From the NCBI GenBank assembly GCA_017305135.1, contig JAFKNA010000020.1:1-64000 (forward strand): a stretch of DNA of 64,000 bases. Reading direction: 5' to 3'. This stretch comes from Lysobacterales bacterium (GTDB taxonomy: Bacteria; Pseudomonadota; Gammaproteobacteria; Xanthomonadales; Rhodanobacteraceae). Made by a program: the position numbers and the translations under genes. The notes below the pieces were generated by a model. That model was not told the origin of the DNA. It ran no database searches and saw nothing but the letters and a program-made list of their open reading frames with translations. Shown here piece after piece: positions 26,074 to 34,907 of this stretch. The stretch's first letter is position 1; the number at the start of each line of letters is the position of its first letter.

Positions 26074-26634
26074 TCATGCCACCAGCCAATCCAGCGACGC
26101 CTGCGCATCGCGGATGTGGATGCCACGCCCGCTGGCCAGAACCTCGAGCGCCTCGCGGCTGCGCTCGGCGCTCTGCGCGGCTACCGCGTCGTGCGCCACC
26201 GTCACCTCGAACTCGCGCATGTAGGCATCGAGGCCGGTGCTGAGGATGCAGGAATCCGTGGCGATCCCGGCCAGCAGCAGGCGCTGCGTGCCGAGCTGGT
26301 TGAGGAGCAGGCGCAGCGGGGTCTCGAAGAAGGCCGAATGCTTGGGCTTGAGGATGAAATAGTCCGACTCGGCCGGCAGCAGCGCGCGCACCACGTCGGC
26401 GCCCTCGCCGTCCTCGCGCGCGCAGTATTCGACGTTGCCGCGGAAGTCCGAACGCCAGCGGCCGAAGTTGTCGTTGCAGTAGATCACCGGGATGCCCGCC
26501 GCGCGCGTGCGTTCGAGGAGGCGGTGCAGGGTCGGCACGATGCCGCGCGTCTCCCGCAGCAGCGCCGACGCGCCCTCGAAATCGAAGGGGTTGATGACGT
26601 CGATGATCAGGAAGGCGCTCGTTGGGCCAGGCAT
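26074..26634 (-). CDS. Isochorismatase-family cysteine hydrolase
   Basis: A 186-residue alpha/beta hydrolase of the isochorismatase-like superfamily. The catalytic triad is visible: Asp12 (AFLIIDVIN), a Lys near 96 (ILKPKHSAF) and Cys129 (ATDSCIL, with the cis-peptide ATD). Members hydrolyse amides such as nicotinamide, ureidoacrylate or N-carbamoyl compounds; the substrate here cannot be told. Its start overlaps the end of the GH1-like gene by 28 bp, so it is the last gene of the 26074-30192 operon, but a functional link is not obvious. Confidence 0.85.
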   Translation of the reverse strand: MPGPTSAFLIIDVINPFDFEGASALLRETRGIVPTLHRLLERTRAAGIPVIYCNDNFGRWRSDFRGNVEYCAREDGEGADVVRALLPAESDYFILKPKHSAFFETPLRLLLNQLGTQRLLLAGIATDSCILSTGLDAYMREFEVTVAHDAVAAQSAERSREALEVLASGRGIHIRDAQASLDWLVA

Positions 26635-27785
26635 GGCGTCCTCCGTGGGCGGGGCGGGGCCTGCATGGCCGGCAGCAAGTGCAGCAGGATCTCGCGCGCC
26701 AGCGGCTGGTAGAGCGGACGCTGGCCGGCGGCATTGGCGTGGCCGAGCAGCCCGGTTTCGCAGTGGCGCTCGTCGTCCCAGCCGGGATAGTCGAGGATCG
26801 GATAAAGGCAGACGCCGTGCAGTTGCAGCCCGCCGCGCTGGGCCGCCTCGACCTCATCGAGCACGTAGCGCAGCCAGGGCGCGCGATCCGCGCCTTCCGC
26901 GCCGGTCTCGGCGATGAACATGGGCCGCCCGTAACGCGCGTGCACGTCGGCCAGCAGGTGGCGCAGGGGGCGGTATGCCGGGTCGCCGCGCTCGATCTGC
27001 TGGTCGCCCACGTACCACTGGTTGTGGGGGTAGAAGTTGATGCCGAGGATGTCCAGGTACTGCGCGCCGCCGCCGAGTTCCGGTTCGCGTCGGCCGACCA
27101 GCATGTCGCAGGCCTCGAACTGCGCGATGCGCCAACCCTCCGCTTCGGCGGCGAGCTCCGGTGAAGGCGCAACGACATGGATCAGCGGCTCGGCGGCCAC
27201 CAGGCGGGCGCCCGGATCCACCTCGCGGATGGCATCGATCGCGGCGATGTTCGCCCGCACCAGCTGGCGCTTCAGTTCGTCCCCGCGCTCCTTGCCGAAA
27301 GGCTCGAAGTGCCCGATCTCGCCGGCGGCGTAGGCCAGGAAGGAAATCTCGTTGATGGGGCAGTAGAGGCCGCGCCGCCCGGTCTCGGCCGTGATGACGC
27401 CCGCCGCGGCCGCGGCGAAGCGCGCGAAGCGCTCCACGAACGCGGCCGACCAGATGTCGAGTCCGTCCGGCCAGCCGAAATGGCACAGATCCCAGATCAC
27501 CTGCAGGCCCTCCGCCTCGGCGGCGCGCAGCATGGGCAGGAGGCTCGACCAGTCGTAGTGGCCGGGTGCCCGCTCGATGAGGTGCCAGCGCAAGCCATCG
27601 CGCGCCGTCGCGAAACCCAGCGAACGCACCGCGGCATAGTCGGCTTGGGCGTGGCGGTCGTGCCCGGTGGCGGCGGCGAGATCGAGGCGCCGCCCGTCGC
27701 GGCGGCGTTGGGTCGCGCACTCGAAGCCGGCCATGAAGCGGCTGGCGAAGAGCGGATCGGCACCGCCGCTGGTCATTCCGGACAT
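26607..27785 (-). CDS. GH1-like (beta/alpha)8 glycoside hydrolase family protein
   Basis: A 392-residue TIM-barrel protein resembling clan GH-A enzymes. The acid/base region reads CPINEISF (Glu146) and the nucleophile region MFIAETGAEG (Glu293), both at the ends of the expected strands. FGWPDGLDIW and NFYPHNQWY are other barrel motifs. It has no signal peptide, so it is probably cytoplasmic. Many uncharacterised proteins of this type sit next to UDP-galactopyranose mutase genes, as here (stop of the mutase fusion is 4 bp upstream). Its sugar substrate is unknown; a role in processing a galactofuranose-containing glycan is inference only. The start may instead be 27776. Confidence 0.75.
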   Translation of the reverse strand: MSGMTSGGADPLFASRFMAGFECATQRRRDGRRLDLAAATGHDRHAQADYAAVRSLGFATARDGLRWHLIERAPGHYDWSSLLPMLRAAEAEGLQVIWDLCHFGWPDGLDIWSAAFVERFARFAAAAAGVITAETGRRGLYCPINEISFLAYAAGEIGHFEPFGKERGDELKRQLVRANIAAIDAIREVDPGARLVAAEPLIHVVAPSPELAAEAEGWRIAQFEACDMLVGRREPELGGGAQYLDILGINFYPHNQWYVGDQQIERGDPAYRPLRHLLADVHARYGRPMFIAETGAEGADRAPWLRYVLDEVEAAQRGGLQLHGVCLYPILDYPGWDDERHCETGLLGHANAAGQRPLYQPLAREILLHLLPAMQAPPRPRRTPCLAQRAPS

Positions 27786-27789
27786 GCTC

Positions 27790-30192
27790 TCAGGCCACCG
27801 CCGCTTCGCTGCGCAGCCGCTTGTAGAGTGCCAGCGCCTGGCCGACCACCTGGTCCATGTTGTAGTAGCGGTAGGTGCCCAGCCGGCCGATGAAATGGAC
27901 GTCCGGCGTGGCCTCGGCCAGCGCGCGATAGCGCCGGTAGAGGGCCTCGTTCTCGGCGCGGGGCACCGGGTAGAAGGGATCGCCGTCGTCGCCGGGATAC
28001 TCGTAGCTGATGCTGGTGCGCGCGTGGTGCTGTCCGGTCAGGTGCTTGTACTCGGTGATGCGCGTCCACGGCACCTTCTCGTCCGGATAGTTGACCACCG
28101 CCACCGGCTGGAACCATTCCTGGTCGAGGGTCTCGTGCACGAAGCGCAGCGATCGGTACGGCAGATTGCCGTAGCGGTAGCCGAAGAACTCGTCGACCGG
28201 GCCGGAGTAGATGACGTTGCGCGCCTTGAAGGCGACGCGGGCGTCGTCGTAGGAGGCGCCCAGCAGCAGATGGATGTTGGGGTGGTCGAGCATGTTCTCG
28301 AACATGCGCGTGTAGCCGTGCGCCGGCATGCTCTGGAAGCTGTCGGTGAAATAGCGGTCGTCGGTGCTGGTGCGGGTCGGGATGCGCGCGGTCACCGACT
28401 TGTCGAGGTCGGCCGGGTCGATGCCCCACTGCTTGCGCGTGTAGCCGCGGAAGAAGAGTTCGTAGAGCTCGCGCCCGACATGGGCCAGCACCACGTCCTC
28501 GGAGGTGCGGATCTCGTCCAGCTTCTCGGCACGGCTGGCGAGGAAGGCCGCCGCTTCGTCGGGGCCGAGGTCGAGGCCGTAGAGCCGGTTCAGCGTGGTG
28601 AGGTTGATCGGGATCGGCACCAGTTCCTCGCGCACGTTCGACAGCACGCGGTGCTCGTAGGGACGCCAGCGCGTGAAGCGCGACAGGTACTCGACGATGC
28701 GCGGCGCGTTGGTATGGAAGATGTGCGGCCCGTAGCGGTGCACGAGGATGCCCGCCGCGTCCGGTTCGTCGTAGGCGTTGCCGCCGACGTGGGTGCGGCG
28801 GTCGATCAGCAGCACGCGCTGGCCGGCATCGCGGGCGAGGCGCTCTGCAAGCACGCTGCCGGCGAAACCGGCGCCGACGATCAGGTAGTCGTAGGGCCTG
28901 GTGCGCGGGATCGAGGCGACGCGGGAGGCCGCCGAGGGCGGCATGCCGGCCGCCACGGCCGGGGCGCGCAGGCCGCCGAGGAGTCCGGTGCCGGGGGCGG
29001 ACGGCTGCGGTGCCTCGCGGGCCGCGTTGCGCATCTCCGCATGCATCGCGTCCCAGGTGCCGTCCCAGGAGGTGGCTTCCAGCAGGGCGTCGATCTCGGC
29101 AAGCTGGCTGTCGCGATGCGCCTGCATGGTGGCCATGGCCGCGGCGATCGCCTCGCCGAAGTGCTCGGGCTTGCGGGCGATGCGCACCACGCCGGTGGAA
29201 CCGTAGAGGCGCACCACGTCCGGCACCGGCGTCGACACCACCGGCACGCCGCCGGCGAGGTACTCGGGCGTCTTGGTCGGACTGATGAAACGGGTGGACT
29301 CGTTCAACGCGAACGGCATCAGCGCCACGCGCCAGCCGGCCAGGTAGCGCGGCAACTCGTCGTAGGTCCTGGAGCCGAGCCAGTGGATGTTGGGCCGGCG
29401 CGGCAGCTCGGCCGGGTCGATCTTCACCACCGGCCCCACCATCACGAAGCTCCAGTCGGGGTGTTCGGCGGCGACGCGCTCCAGCAGCGCGCAGTCGAAG
29501 CGCTCGTCGATCACGCCGAAGAAGCCGAGGCGCGGTTCCGGGATGGCGGCCTGGTCGGCTGGCGGTTCGGTGGGCAGCCGAGCCTTGCCGAAATGCGCCA
29601 CGTCGACGCTGCTCGGGAAGGCATGCACGTTGCGATGCCTGCCCTGCTTGGCCTCGTAGAGGCTCCAGCCGCCGGTGAAGACCACGTCCGCGCGCGCCAT
29701 CAGGCGCTGTTCCTCGGCGACCAGTTCGGGTGGCGCGAAGCGGAACGCGCTGAGCTCGTCCATGCAGTCATACACGACCATCGAGGCGTCGATGTGGTCG
29801 GTGAAGCGGAGCGCCATCGGCGTGTAGTACCAGAGGTGCGGTCGCTCGATGTGCCGCGATTCGAGCAATCCGTCCACCAGACCCCTCAACGCCGCGGCTG
29901 GATCGGCACAGCCTTCCGGGAGGCGCGGAACCAGCACCTCCACGCCGGGCGCCGCCCGCGTGACGTCGAGTCGCGGCTCACCCGCGTCGCAGGGCACCGG
30001 CTCCTCGAGGAACAGCACGTCGTAGTGGCGGGCGCAGCGGGTCATCACGTGCTGCGGGCGCTGGTGCACGAAGTTCCAACGAAGATGCGACAGGCAGAGC
30101 AGCACGGGTTTCAGCGCCTGGGGGGCAGCGCGGTTCGCGCCCGGGGCGTGCGCGGCTGGCGCACTGGAAGGATTCCACGTCGTTAGGCGCAT
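27790..30192 (-). CDS. Glycosyltransferase / UDP-galactopyranose mutase fusion
   Basis: An 800-residue two-domain protein. Residues about 30-400 are a GT-B glycosyltransferase (LSHLRWNFVHQRPQHVM start, RLGFFGVIDERFD, NESTRFISPTKTPEYLAGG near the donor site). Residues 434-800 are a full UDP-galactopyranose mutase with FAD motif YLIVGAGFAGSVLAERLA, VGGNAYDE, YGPHIFHT, YTRKQWG and the C-terminal RLGTYRYYNMDQ. The mutase converts UDP-galactopyranose to UDP-galactofuranose, and the attached transferase may use that product directly. ATG 30192 was chosen because the 19 upstream codons lack family character; the Shine-Dalgarno is weak. First gene of the operon with the GH1-like protein and the hydrolase. 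Confidence 0.88.
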   Translation of the reverse strand: MRLTTWNPSSAPAAHAPGANRAAPQALKPVLLCLSHLRWNFVHQRPQHVMTRCARHYDVLFLEEPVPCDAGEPRLDVTRAAPGVEVLVPRLPEGCADPAAALRGLVDGLLESRHIERPHLWYYTPMALRFTDHIDASMVVYDCMDELSAFRFAPPELVAEEQRLMARADVVFTGGWSLYEAKQGRHRNVHAFPSSVDVAHFGKARLPTEPPADQAAIPEPRLGFFGVIDERFDCALLERVAAEHPDWSFVMVGPVVKIDPAELPRRPNIHWLGSRTYDELPRYLAGWRVALMPFALNESTRFISPTKTPEYLAGGVPVVSTPVPDVVRLYGSTGVVRIARKPEHFGEAIAAAMATMQAHRDSQLAEIDALLEATSWDGTWDAMHAEMRNAAREAPQPSAPGTGLLGGLRAPAVAAGMPPSAASRVASIPRTRPYDYLIVGAGFAGSVLAERLARDAGQRVLLIDRRTHVGGNAYDEPDAAGILVHRYGPHIFHTNAPRIVEYLSRFTRWRPYEHRVLSNVREELVPIPINLTTLNRLYGLDLGPDEAAAFLASRAEKLDEIRTSEDVVLAHVGRELYELFFRGYTRKQWGIDPADLDKSVTARIPTRTSTDDRYFTDSFQSMPAHGYTRMFENMLDHPNIHLLLGASYDDARVAFKARNVIYSGPVDEFFGYRYGNLPYRSLRFVHETLDQEWFQPVAVVNYPDEKVPWTRITEYKHLTGQHHARTSISYEYPGDDGDPFYPVPRAENEALYRRYRALAEATPDVHFIGRLGTYRYYNMDQVVGQALALYKRLRSEAAVA

Positions 30193-30500
30193 TGGTCCAT
30201 TCTCATGAGAGGAGACAGGTTCACGGATCCGGCTCGCCACCTGGCGCACGGAAGGTCAGGCAGGGCAGTCGGATGCGTGCGATGCACCGTCCGTGCCGCC
30301 GCGTTCCGAGTCGCGGATGCGCCACTCTGGCTGGCCGGAAGCTGGCGGATGGGAAGGAATTTCTCCCTTGGTGGGAAGGAAAAGGCGCCGCCGCGGTGGC
30401 GGCCGGCTCGTGAACGATGGTGAAACCTTGCGCCCGGTCGCGCCGGAGACAGGATCGCGCCCGTATAGTCGGGGCGAGCAATGGAGGCAGGGGACGCGCC
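30193..30500. other. Divergent intergenic region, GT-Glf fusion / Hpt protein
   Basis: A 308-bp gap with no gene. A TATAGT -10-like box occurs at 30464-30469 upstream of the Hpt gene, with no recognisable -35 at the right distance. GC-rich short inverted repeats lie around 30380-30410. Nothing else is supported. Confidence 0.4.
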
Positions 30501-31226
30501 ATGCCGAATCGATCCAGACCCGTGCCCGATGCCTTGCGCGCGAGGTATGCGGCATCGCTTCTTGCCAAGCGCGACGAAGTGGCCGCCGCCTGGCAGGCGG
30601 CATGCGCGGCGCCCGCCGATGCGACTGCCCGCGCGACCCTCCATACCCATGTACATCGACTGTGCGGATCGGCCACCGCATACGGCTACGCCCGCCTCGG
30701 CGATCTTGCCTGCGAGGCCGAACATCGCCTGCGGGGATTTGGCGTCGGCGATGCCGCGCTCGCCGGGAAGATGGAGATGCTGCTCGCGGAAATCGGCGAG
30801 GCCGTGGCGCTGGCGCAACACGTACTGGCCGCGCGGGAGCGCCCTGCCGTCCCGCAGATGGTCCTGGTCGGCGCGCACGACGCCGGCGACGAGAGCTGGC
30901 TGCCCGGGGCACTGCGAGCCGGAGGATGTGCCATCCGCCGTGCCGATGGTTTGGATGGGATCTGGCCTCTGCTGATGGCCCGGGAATGTCATGCCGTGGT
31001 CGTGGACGGGCGCCTGCCCCCGGCAACCCTACGCGAAATGGCGGCACGCCTGCAGGGCGAAAGCTGGCCCGGCTCGCCTCTCCTGGCGTGCTTCACGGAC
31101 GAAGGTGGTCCGGCGGTAACGGCCGCTTGCGTTCCCGGCTGCGCCGGGGTGTTCGATGGCGCGGATGGGGTGCGGCGCTTCCTCGCGCTCCTGCGCGAGC
31201 GGCACGGGCCGATCGCGGCCGGCTGA
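30501..31226 (+). CDS. Hpt domain protein with degenerate receiver-like C-terminus
   Basis: A 241-residue protein. Residues 10-110 form an Hpt four-helix bundle with the phospho-histidine motif HRLCGSATAYGYARL (His52). Residues 118-240 look like a CheY-type receiver fold: QMVLVGAHD as strand 1 and CHAVVVDGRLPP with Asp169 at the phosphoacceptor place. The acidic pair after strand 1 is reduced and the usual K-P-F of strand 5 is missing (GVFDGADG instead), so the receiver is probably not switched normally. It would relay phosphate from a hybrid kinase that is not in the window. Start ATG 30501 follows GGAGGCAGGGG. Confidence 0.7.
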   Translation: MPNRSRPVPDALRARYAASLLAKRDEVAAAWQAACAAPADATARATLHTHVHRLCGSATAYGYARLGDLACEAEHRLRGFGVGDAALAGKMEMLLAEIGEAVALAQHVLAARERPAVPQMVLVGAHDAGDESWLPGALRAGGCAIRRADGLDGIWPLLMARECHAVVVDGRLPPATLREMAARLQGESWPGSPLLACFTDEGGPAVTAACVPGCAGVFDGADGVRRFLALLRERHGPIAAG

Positions 31227-31415
31227 GGCGGCCCTCGTCCGTTCGCCGACACCAACCCGGGCCGGCATGGCCTTCCGCATCCCGGCCGCGGATGCGGCGC
31301 GGATCACGAGTCAGGGACTGGACGAGGCCCCGGAAGCGGCTTCAGCCGGGTGGCGACACTTCGTGGCGCCTTCCACGCCAACATCGGCTGGTGCGCGGGC
31401 CCGGCGTATTCCGCC

Positions 31416-32003
31416 TCAGGGGCGGGCGCGTGGGCCGAGCAGGTCGGCGCCAGCCTTGAGGAGGTCGCCGAGGCCGAGTTCGCCATCTCCGTCACGATCC
31501 AGGATCGAGGCCAGCAGGCCGCCCTGTGCGCCGCGTCCCAGGTTCCTGAGTTCGTCGCCGAGCATGCCGCCGAGGCCGCCGCTGCCGAGTCCCTGCTCGC
31601 GCGTGCGCTTGCCGAGCACCGCCATGATGATCGGCGCCAGCATCGCCAGGAGCTGGGCGGCGTTCTTCGTGCCGATGCCGCTGGCCTGGCCGAGCCCTTC
31701 GGCGGCCTGTTCGCGGCGCGACCCGAAGACGTGGCCGAGGATCGAGCCGCCGCCACCACCTCCGCCGAGCACGCTGCCGATCACCGCGCCGAGGTCGAGC
31801 CCCGCATGATCGCCAACCGCGCGGTGCAGCGCCGTGGCACCGTCCTCGCTGGTGGCATTGCGTGCCAGGCCCCCTATCACCATCGGCACGGCCTGGCGGA
31901 CCGCCGATTCCGCCTCGGTCGGCGCGATCCCCAGCTCCGCCGCCATTCCGGCGATGCTGCTGGCGTCGAGGCGCGACAGGACTTCCTGGGTGAGATCGAC
32001 CAT
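31416..32003 (-). CDS. DUF937 protein with an EF-hand-like loop
   Basis: A 195-residue protein starting MVDLTQEVLSRLDASSIAGMAAELG, typical of DUF937 proteins, with Gly-rich runs (LGGGGGGGSILG) and AQLLAMLAPIIMAVLGKR. The C-terminus contains DRDGDGELGLGDLL, a near-ideal calcium-binding EF-hand/dockerin loop (D-x-D-G-D-G-E). The family has no established function. No signal peptide is visible. It faces the arginase gene divergently, about 200 bp away, and stands alone. Confidence 0.75.
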   Translation of the reverse strand: MVDLTQEVLSRLDASSIAGMAAELGIAPTEAESAVRQAVPMVIGGLARNATSEDGATALHRAVGDHAGLDLGAVIGSVLGGGGGGGSILGHVFGSRREQAAEGLGQASGIGTKNAAQLLAMLAPIIMAVLGKRTREQGLGSGGLGGMLGDELRNLGRGAQGGLLASILDRDGDGELGLGDLLKAGADLLGPRARP

Positions 32004-32200
32004 GGCGAGACTCCATCCGGTAGGAAAGACCGCGCATCAGACCACGCCGGCATCGCCGCCGCTACCCGACGATCGTGAACTTTGGCGCCCGGGTGGACAT
32101 CCCTGCGGCGGAGCGGCGTGACCCGGGCGGCAAATTGCCCGATCATGCGGGGGTGTTCCACATGATTCGGCACGCGCCTTGCGCGTCGCCACGATTGCCC

Positions 32201-33121
32201 ATGAAGACCAGCACACCCGTTTCCCTGATCGGCGCGCCCACCGACATCGGCGCCGGCGCCCGCGGCGCCTCGATGGGGCCCGAAGCCCTGCGCGTCGCCG
32301 GCCTGCCTTCGGCACTGGCCGCGCGCGGCCTTGACGTGCGCGACTGCGGCAACCTGTCCGGGCCGCAGAATCCTTGGCAGGGGCCGGTCGGCGGCTATCG
32401 CCACCTTCCCGAAGTCATCGCCTGGAACCGCGCGGTGATGGACGCCGTGGTGGCCGAACTCGCCGACGACCGGCTGCCGATCCTGCTCGGCGGCGACCAT
32501 TGCCTCGGCCTCGGCTCCATCACCGCGGTCGCCCGCCATTGCCGCCAGCGCGGCCGGCGCCTGACCGTGCTCTGGCTGGATGCGCATGCCGACTTCAACA
32601 CCAGCGCGATCACCCCGTCCGGCAACATCCATGGCATGCCGGTGGCCTGCCTGTGCGGCCATGGCCCGGACGCGCTCACCGGGCTCGGCGGCGATCCTCC
32701 GGCGCTGCAGCCGGGCCAGGTGCGCCAGGTCGGCATCCGCTCGGTCGATCCGCCCGAGAAGAAGCTGGTGCACGACGTCGGCCTGGAGATCTACGACATG
32801 CGCTACATCGACGAGGTCGGCATGAAGCGCGTGATGGAGGAAGCGCTGCGCGACCTCGGCGAGGACGGCCACCTGCACGTCAGCTTCGACGTGGATTTCC
32901 TCGACCCCAGCATCGCCCCGGGCGTCGGCACCACCATCCCCGGCGGGCCGGATTACCGCGAGGCGCAGCTGTGCATGGAGATGATCGCCGACACCGGGCG
33001 GCTGGGCTCGCTCGACATCATGGAGCTGAATCCGGCGCTGGATGTGCGCAACCAGACCGCCCTGGTCGCGGTCGACCTGGTGGAAAGCCTGTTCGGCAAG
33101 TCGACGCTGATGCGGCGCTGA
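32201..33121 (+). CDS. rocF: Arginase
   Basis: A 306-residue ureohydrolase: SLIGAPTDIGAGARGASMGPEALR at the N-terminus, then the manganese-binding motifs GGDHCLGLGS, LDAHADFN and SFDVDFLDP, and the late ELNPALDVRNQTA. It hydrolyses arginine to ornithine and urea in the cytoplasm. The long IHGMPVACLCG region fits true arginase rather than agmatinase. ATG 32201 was chosen on homology although its Shine-Dalgarno is poor; ATG 32162, 13 codons upstream, has GGGGGTG before it and is an alternative. Confidence 0.92.
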   Translation: MKTSTPVSLIGAPTDIGAGARGASMGPEALRVAGLPSALAARGLDVRDCGNLSGPQNPWQGPVGGYRHLPEVIAWNRAVMDAVVAELADDRLPILLGGDHCLGLGSITAVARHCRQRGRRLTVLWLDAHADFNTSAITPSGNIHGMPVACLCGHGPDALTGLGGDPPALQPGQVRQVGIRSVDPPEKKLVHDVGLEIYDMRYIDEVGMKRVMEEALRDLGEDGHLHVSFDVDFLDPSIAPGVGTTIPGGPDYREAQLCMEMIADTGRLGSLDIMELNPALDVRNQTALVAVDLVESLFGKSTLMRR

Positions 33122-33143
33122 GCGCGGCTTCGGCGCCGCGGCT

Positions 33144-34475
33144 TCAGCGCTCGAAGCCGTTGCGGAAGATGACCGCGCTGCCGCCCGCCGGCGCCAGGCA
33201 CGCCGGGGTGTTCTGCGCCACGTAGGTCGACAGCAGGGCCACGTGCCGGGGATGGAACTGCTGCACGTTGGCGCCGCAGTTCGCCCCGTTCGGCGCGGCC
33301 ATGTGGCAGTAGCTCATCACCGTGCCGCGTGGCGCCCCCGGACCTGCCGTGGGGCAGCTCACCGGGCCGTTCCAGCAGCCCGGTTCCGCCTTGTAGCACG
33401 GGTCGATGGTGCCGGTGGATACCGGCCCCTGCCCGGTGGCGGCACTGGAACAGTGCGTATGATTCGCGCCGAAGTTGTGGCCGAGCTCGTGGCCCACGAT
33501 GCGTGCCGAGGCGTCCAGCGCGACGCCGGGGTTGGTGAACACCTTGTTGACGCTGTAGCTGCCGCCGTAGCTGGTCTTGCGGCAATAGCTGTTGAGCCAG
33601 GCGATGCCGGAGGCGCTGTTGCCGCTGGTCATCTGCCCCGAGAGCAGCATGGCGAAGGCGCGCGGGACGTTGCCGTGGTTGGCTTCCCAGTAGTTGCCGA
33701 AACTGTCCAGATCGGCGCGATCGGCCGCGACGTCGCGCTTGATCGCGTACGGCGTGCCGCTGGTGCGCATGATCACCGTGCCGATCTGCAAGGTGACGGC
33801 AAGGTCGCGCTGGTACATCAGGTTCATCGTGCCGAACAGATCCGCGATCCAGTCGTTGGCGGCGGTCACGCCGGCGCTGCCGGTGCCGCCGAAACGGTTA
33901 ACCAGCAGCTCCCGGTCGACGTCCACCGCGACGCGCGCGGTCACCGGCGCGGCGGCAGTTGCATCGCCGAGCGGCAGCAGCGGCACTGGCGGGGCGAAGG
34001 GGTGCGGGATCGCATCGCCGGTCGCCGGTTCGTGCAGGGTGACTCCGTGCGGCAGCGCTTCTTCGCTCGGGCGGGCGCGGAGCGCATTGCCGTCCGCGGC
34101 GAGCACGAAATTGCCGCTCGGCGACGAACCCGAACCGGCCACTTCGGTGAAGCCCGGGCCGAAGGCGAGGTGCACGCGCACCGAGCCGCTGTCGTCGCTG
34201 CCGATGAGTTGCACGCGCGCGCTCGGCGCCAGCACGTGTTCGCCATCCGCCGCCACCACGACGACGCGCGCATCGGCGGCATGGACCTCGATGCGCTGAA
34301 AGTGGATGCGCGTGCGATAGCCCTGGCCGTCCGGGAAGTCGGACAGGGTCACGCTTCCGCGCGGCGGCAGGCTGGCGAGCTGCGCGACCTCCGCCGCCGC
34401 CAGGACGCGCGGATTGCGCGCGGCCCCGGCCGGGAGGCTCCACAGCAGGGCGAGCAGGATGAAGGTCCAGCGCAT
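33144..34475 (-). CDS. Secreted metzincin (M12-like) metalloprotease
   Basis: A 443-residue precursor with signal peptide MRWTFILLALLWSLPAGAA. After a propeptide-like first half, the catalytic HELGHNFGANH (HExxHxxGxxH, starting at residue 329) and the Met-turn TVMSYCH define a metzincin zinc protease of the reprolysin/M12 type. Several Cys pairs near the active site suggest disulfides. The protein ends IFRNGFER, a short Phe-x-x-Gly-Phe-Glu tail also seen on other secreted xanthomonad proteins and perhaps a sorting or processing tag. It is convergent with arginase, 22 bp apart, with a GC-rich hairpin between. Confidence 0.88.
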   Translation of the reverse strand: MRWTFILLALLWSLPAGAARNPRVLAAAEVAQLASLPPRGSVTLSDFPDGQGYRTRIHFQRIEVHAADARVVVVAADGEHVLAPSARVQLIGSDDSGSVRVHLAFGPGFTEVAGSGSSPSGNFVLAADGNALRARPSEEALPHGVTLHEPATGDAIPHPFAPPVPLLPLGDATAAAPVTARVAVDVDRELLVNRFGGTGSAGVTAANDWIADLFGTMNLMYQRDLAVTLQIGTVIMRTSGTPYAIKRDVAADRADLDSFGNYWEANHGNVPRAFAMLLSGQMTSGNSASGIAWLNSYCRKTSYGGSYSVNKVFTNPGVALDASARIVGHELGHNFGANHTHCSSAATGQGPVSTGTIDPCYKAEPGCWNGPVSCPTAGPGAPRGTVMSYCHMAAPNGANCGANVQQFHPRHVALLSTYVAQNTPACLAPAGGSAVIFRNGFER

Positions 34476-34644
34476 GGCGGATCACGGGCAGGATGGCCGG
34501 TCATTCTAGCCAGCCGGCGCCGTCGACCGGCATGAACCCCGTCGCAGGTCCGATCGGAATCAACGGCGATCGGCGCGAATTTCGGACGATGCGGGCCCAC
34601 GCCAAGCGCGTCGTCCCCGGGCATGTCGCGCGCACTCGCTTGCG

Positions 34645-34650
34645 TATAAT
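34645..34650 (+). promoter_or_regulatory. -10 box of the ccdAB module
   Basis: A perfect TATAAT follows TGCG. No good -35 hexamer is present. Transcription should begin near 34657, which excludes the upstream in-frame ATG at 34653 and supports the later ccdA start at 34677, which has GGAG six bases before it. Confidence 0.6.
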
Positions 34651-34676
34651 GAATGCGCATGAAGATGGAGCGCACC

Positions 34677-34907
34677 ATGGTCCGGCCTGCGAAGAAAGCC
34701 ACCAACCTCAGCATCCGCACCGACCTGCTCGCCGACGCGCGCGAGCTCGGCATCAACCTGTCGGGCGAGTTCGAGCGGCATCTCGAACAGGTGGTCCGCC
34801 AGCGCCGTGCCGAGCAGTGGAAGCGCGACAACCGCGAGGCGATCGAGGCGTACAATCGCCACATCGAGCGCGACGGCCTCTGGAACGAAGAGTTCCGCCG
34901 CTTCTGA
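34677..34907 (+). CDS. ccdA: CcdA-family antitoxin
   Basis: A 76-residue protein, MVRPAKKATNLSIRTDLLADARELGINLSG, with the ribbon-helix-helix N-terminus of CcdA and the toxin-wrapping C-terminus ending RDGLWNEEFRRF, close to the conserved GLPLxxFRxF tail. It binds CcdB and represses its own operon. Length is close to F-plasmid CcdA (72). Start choice rests on the -10 box and GGAG. The stop overlaps the toxin start (TGATG). Confidence 0.88.
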   Translation: MVRPAKKATNLSIRTDLLADARELGINLSGEFERHLEQVVRQRRAEQWKRDNREAIEAYNRHIERDGLWNEEFRRF

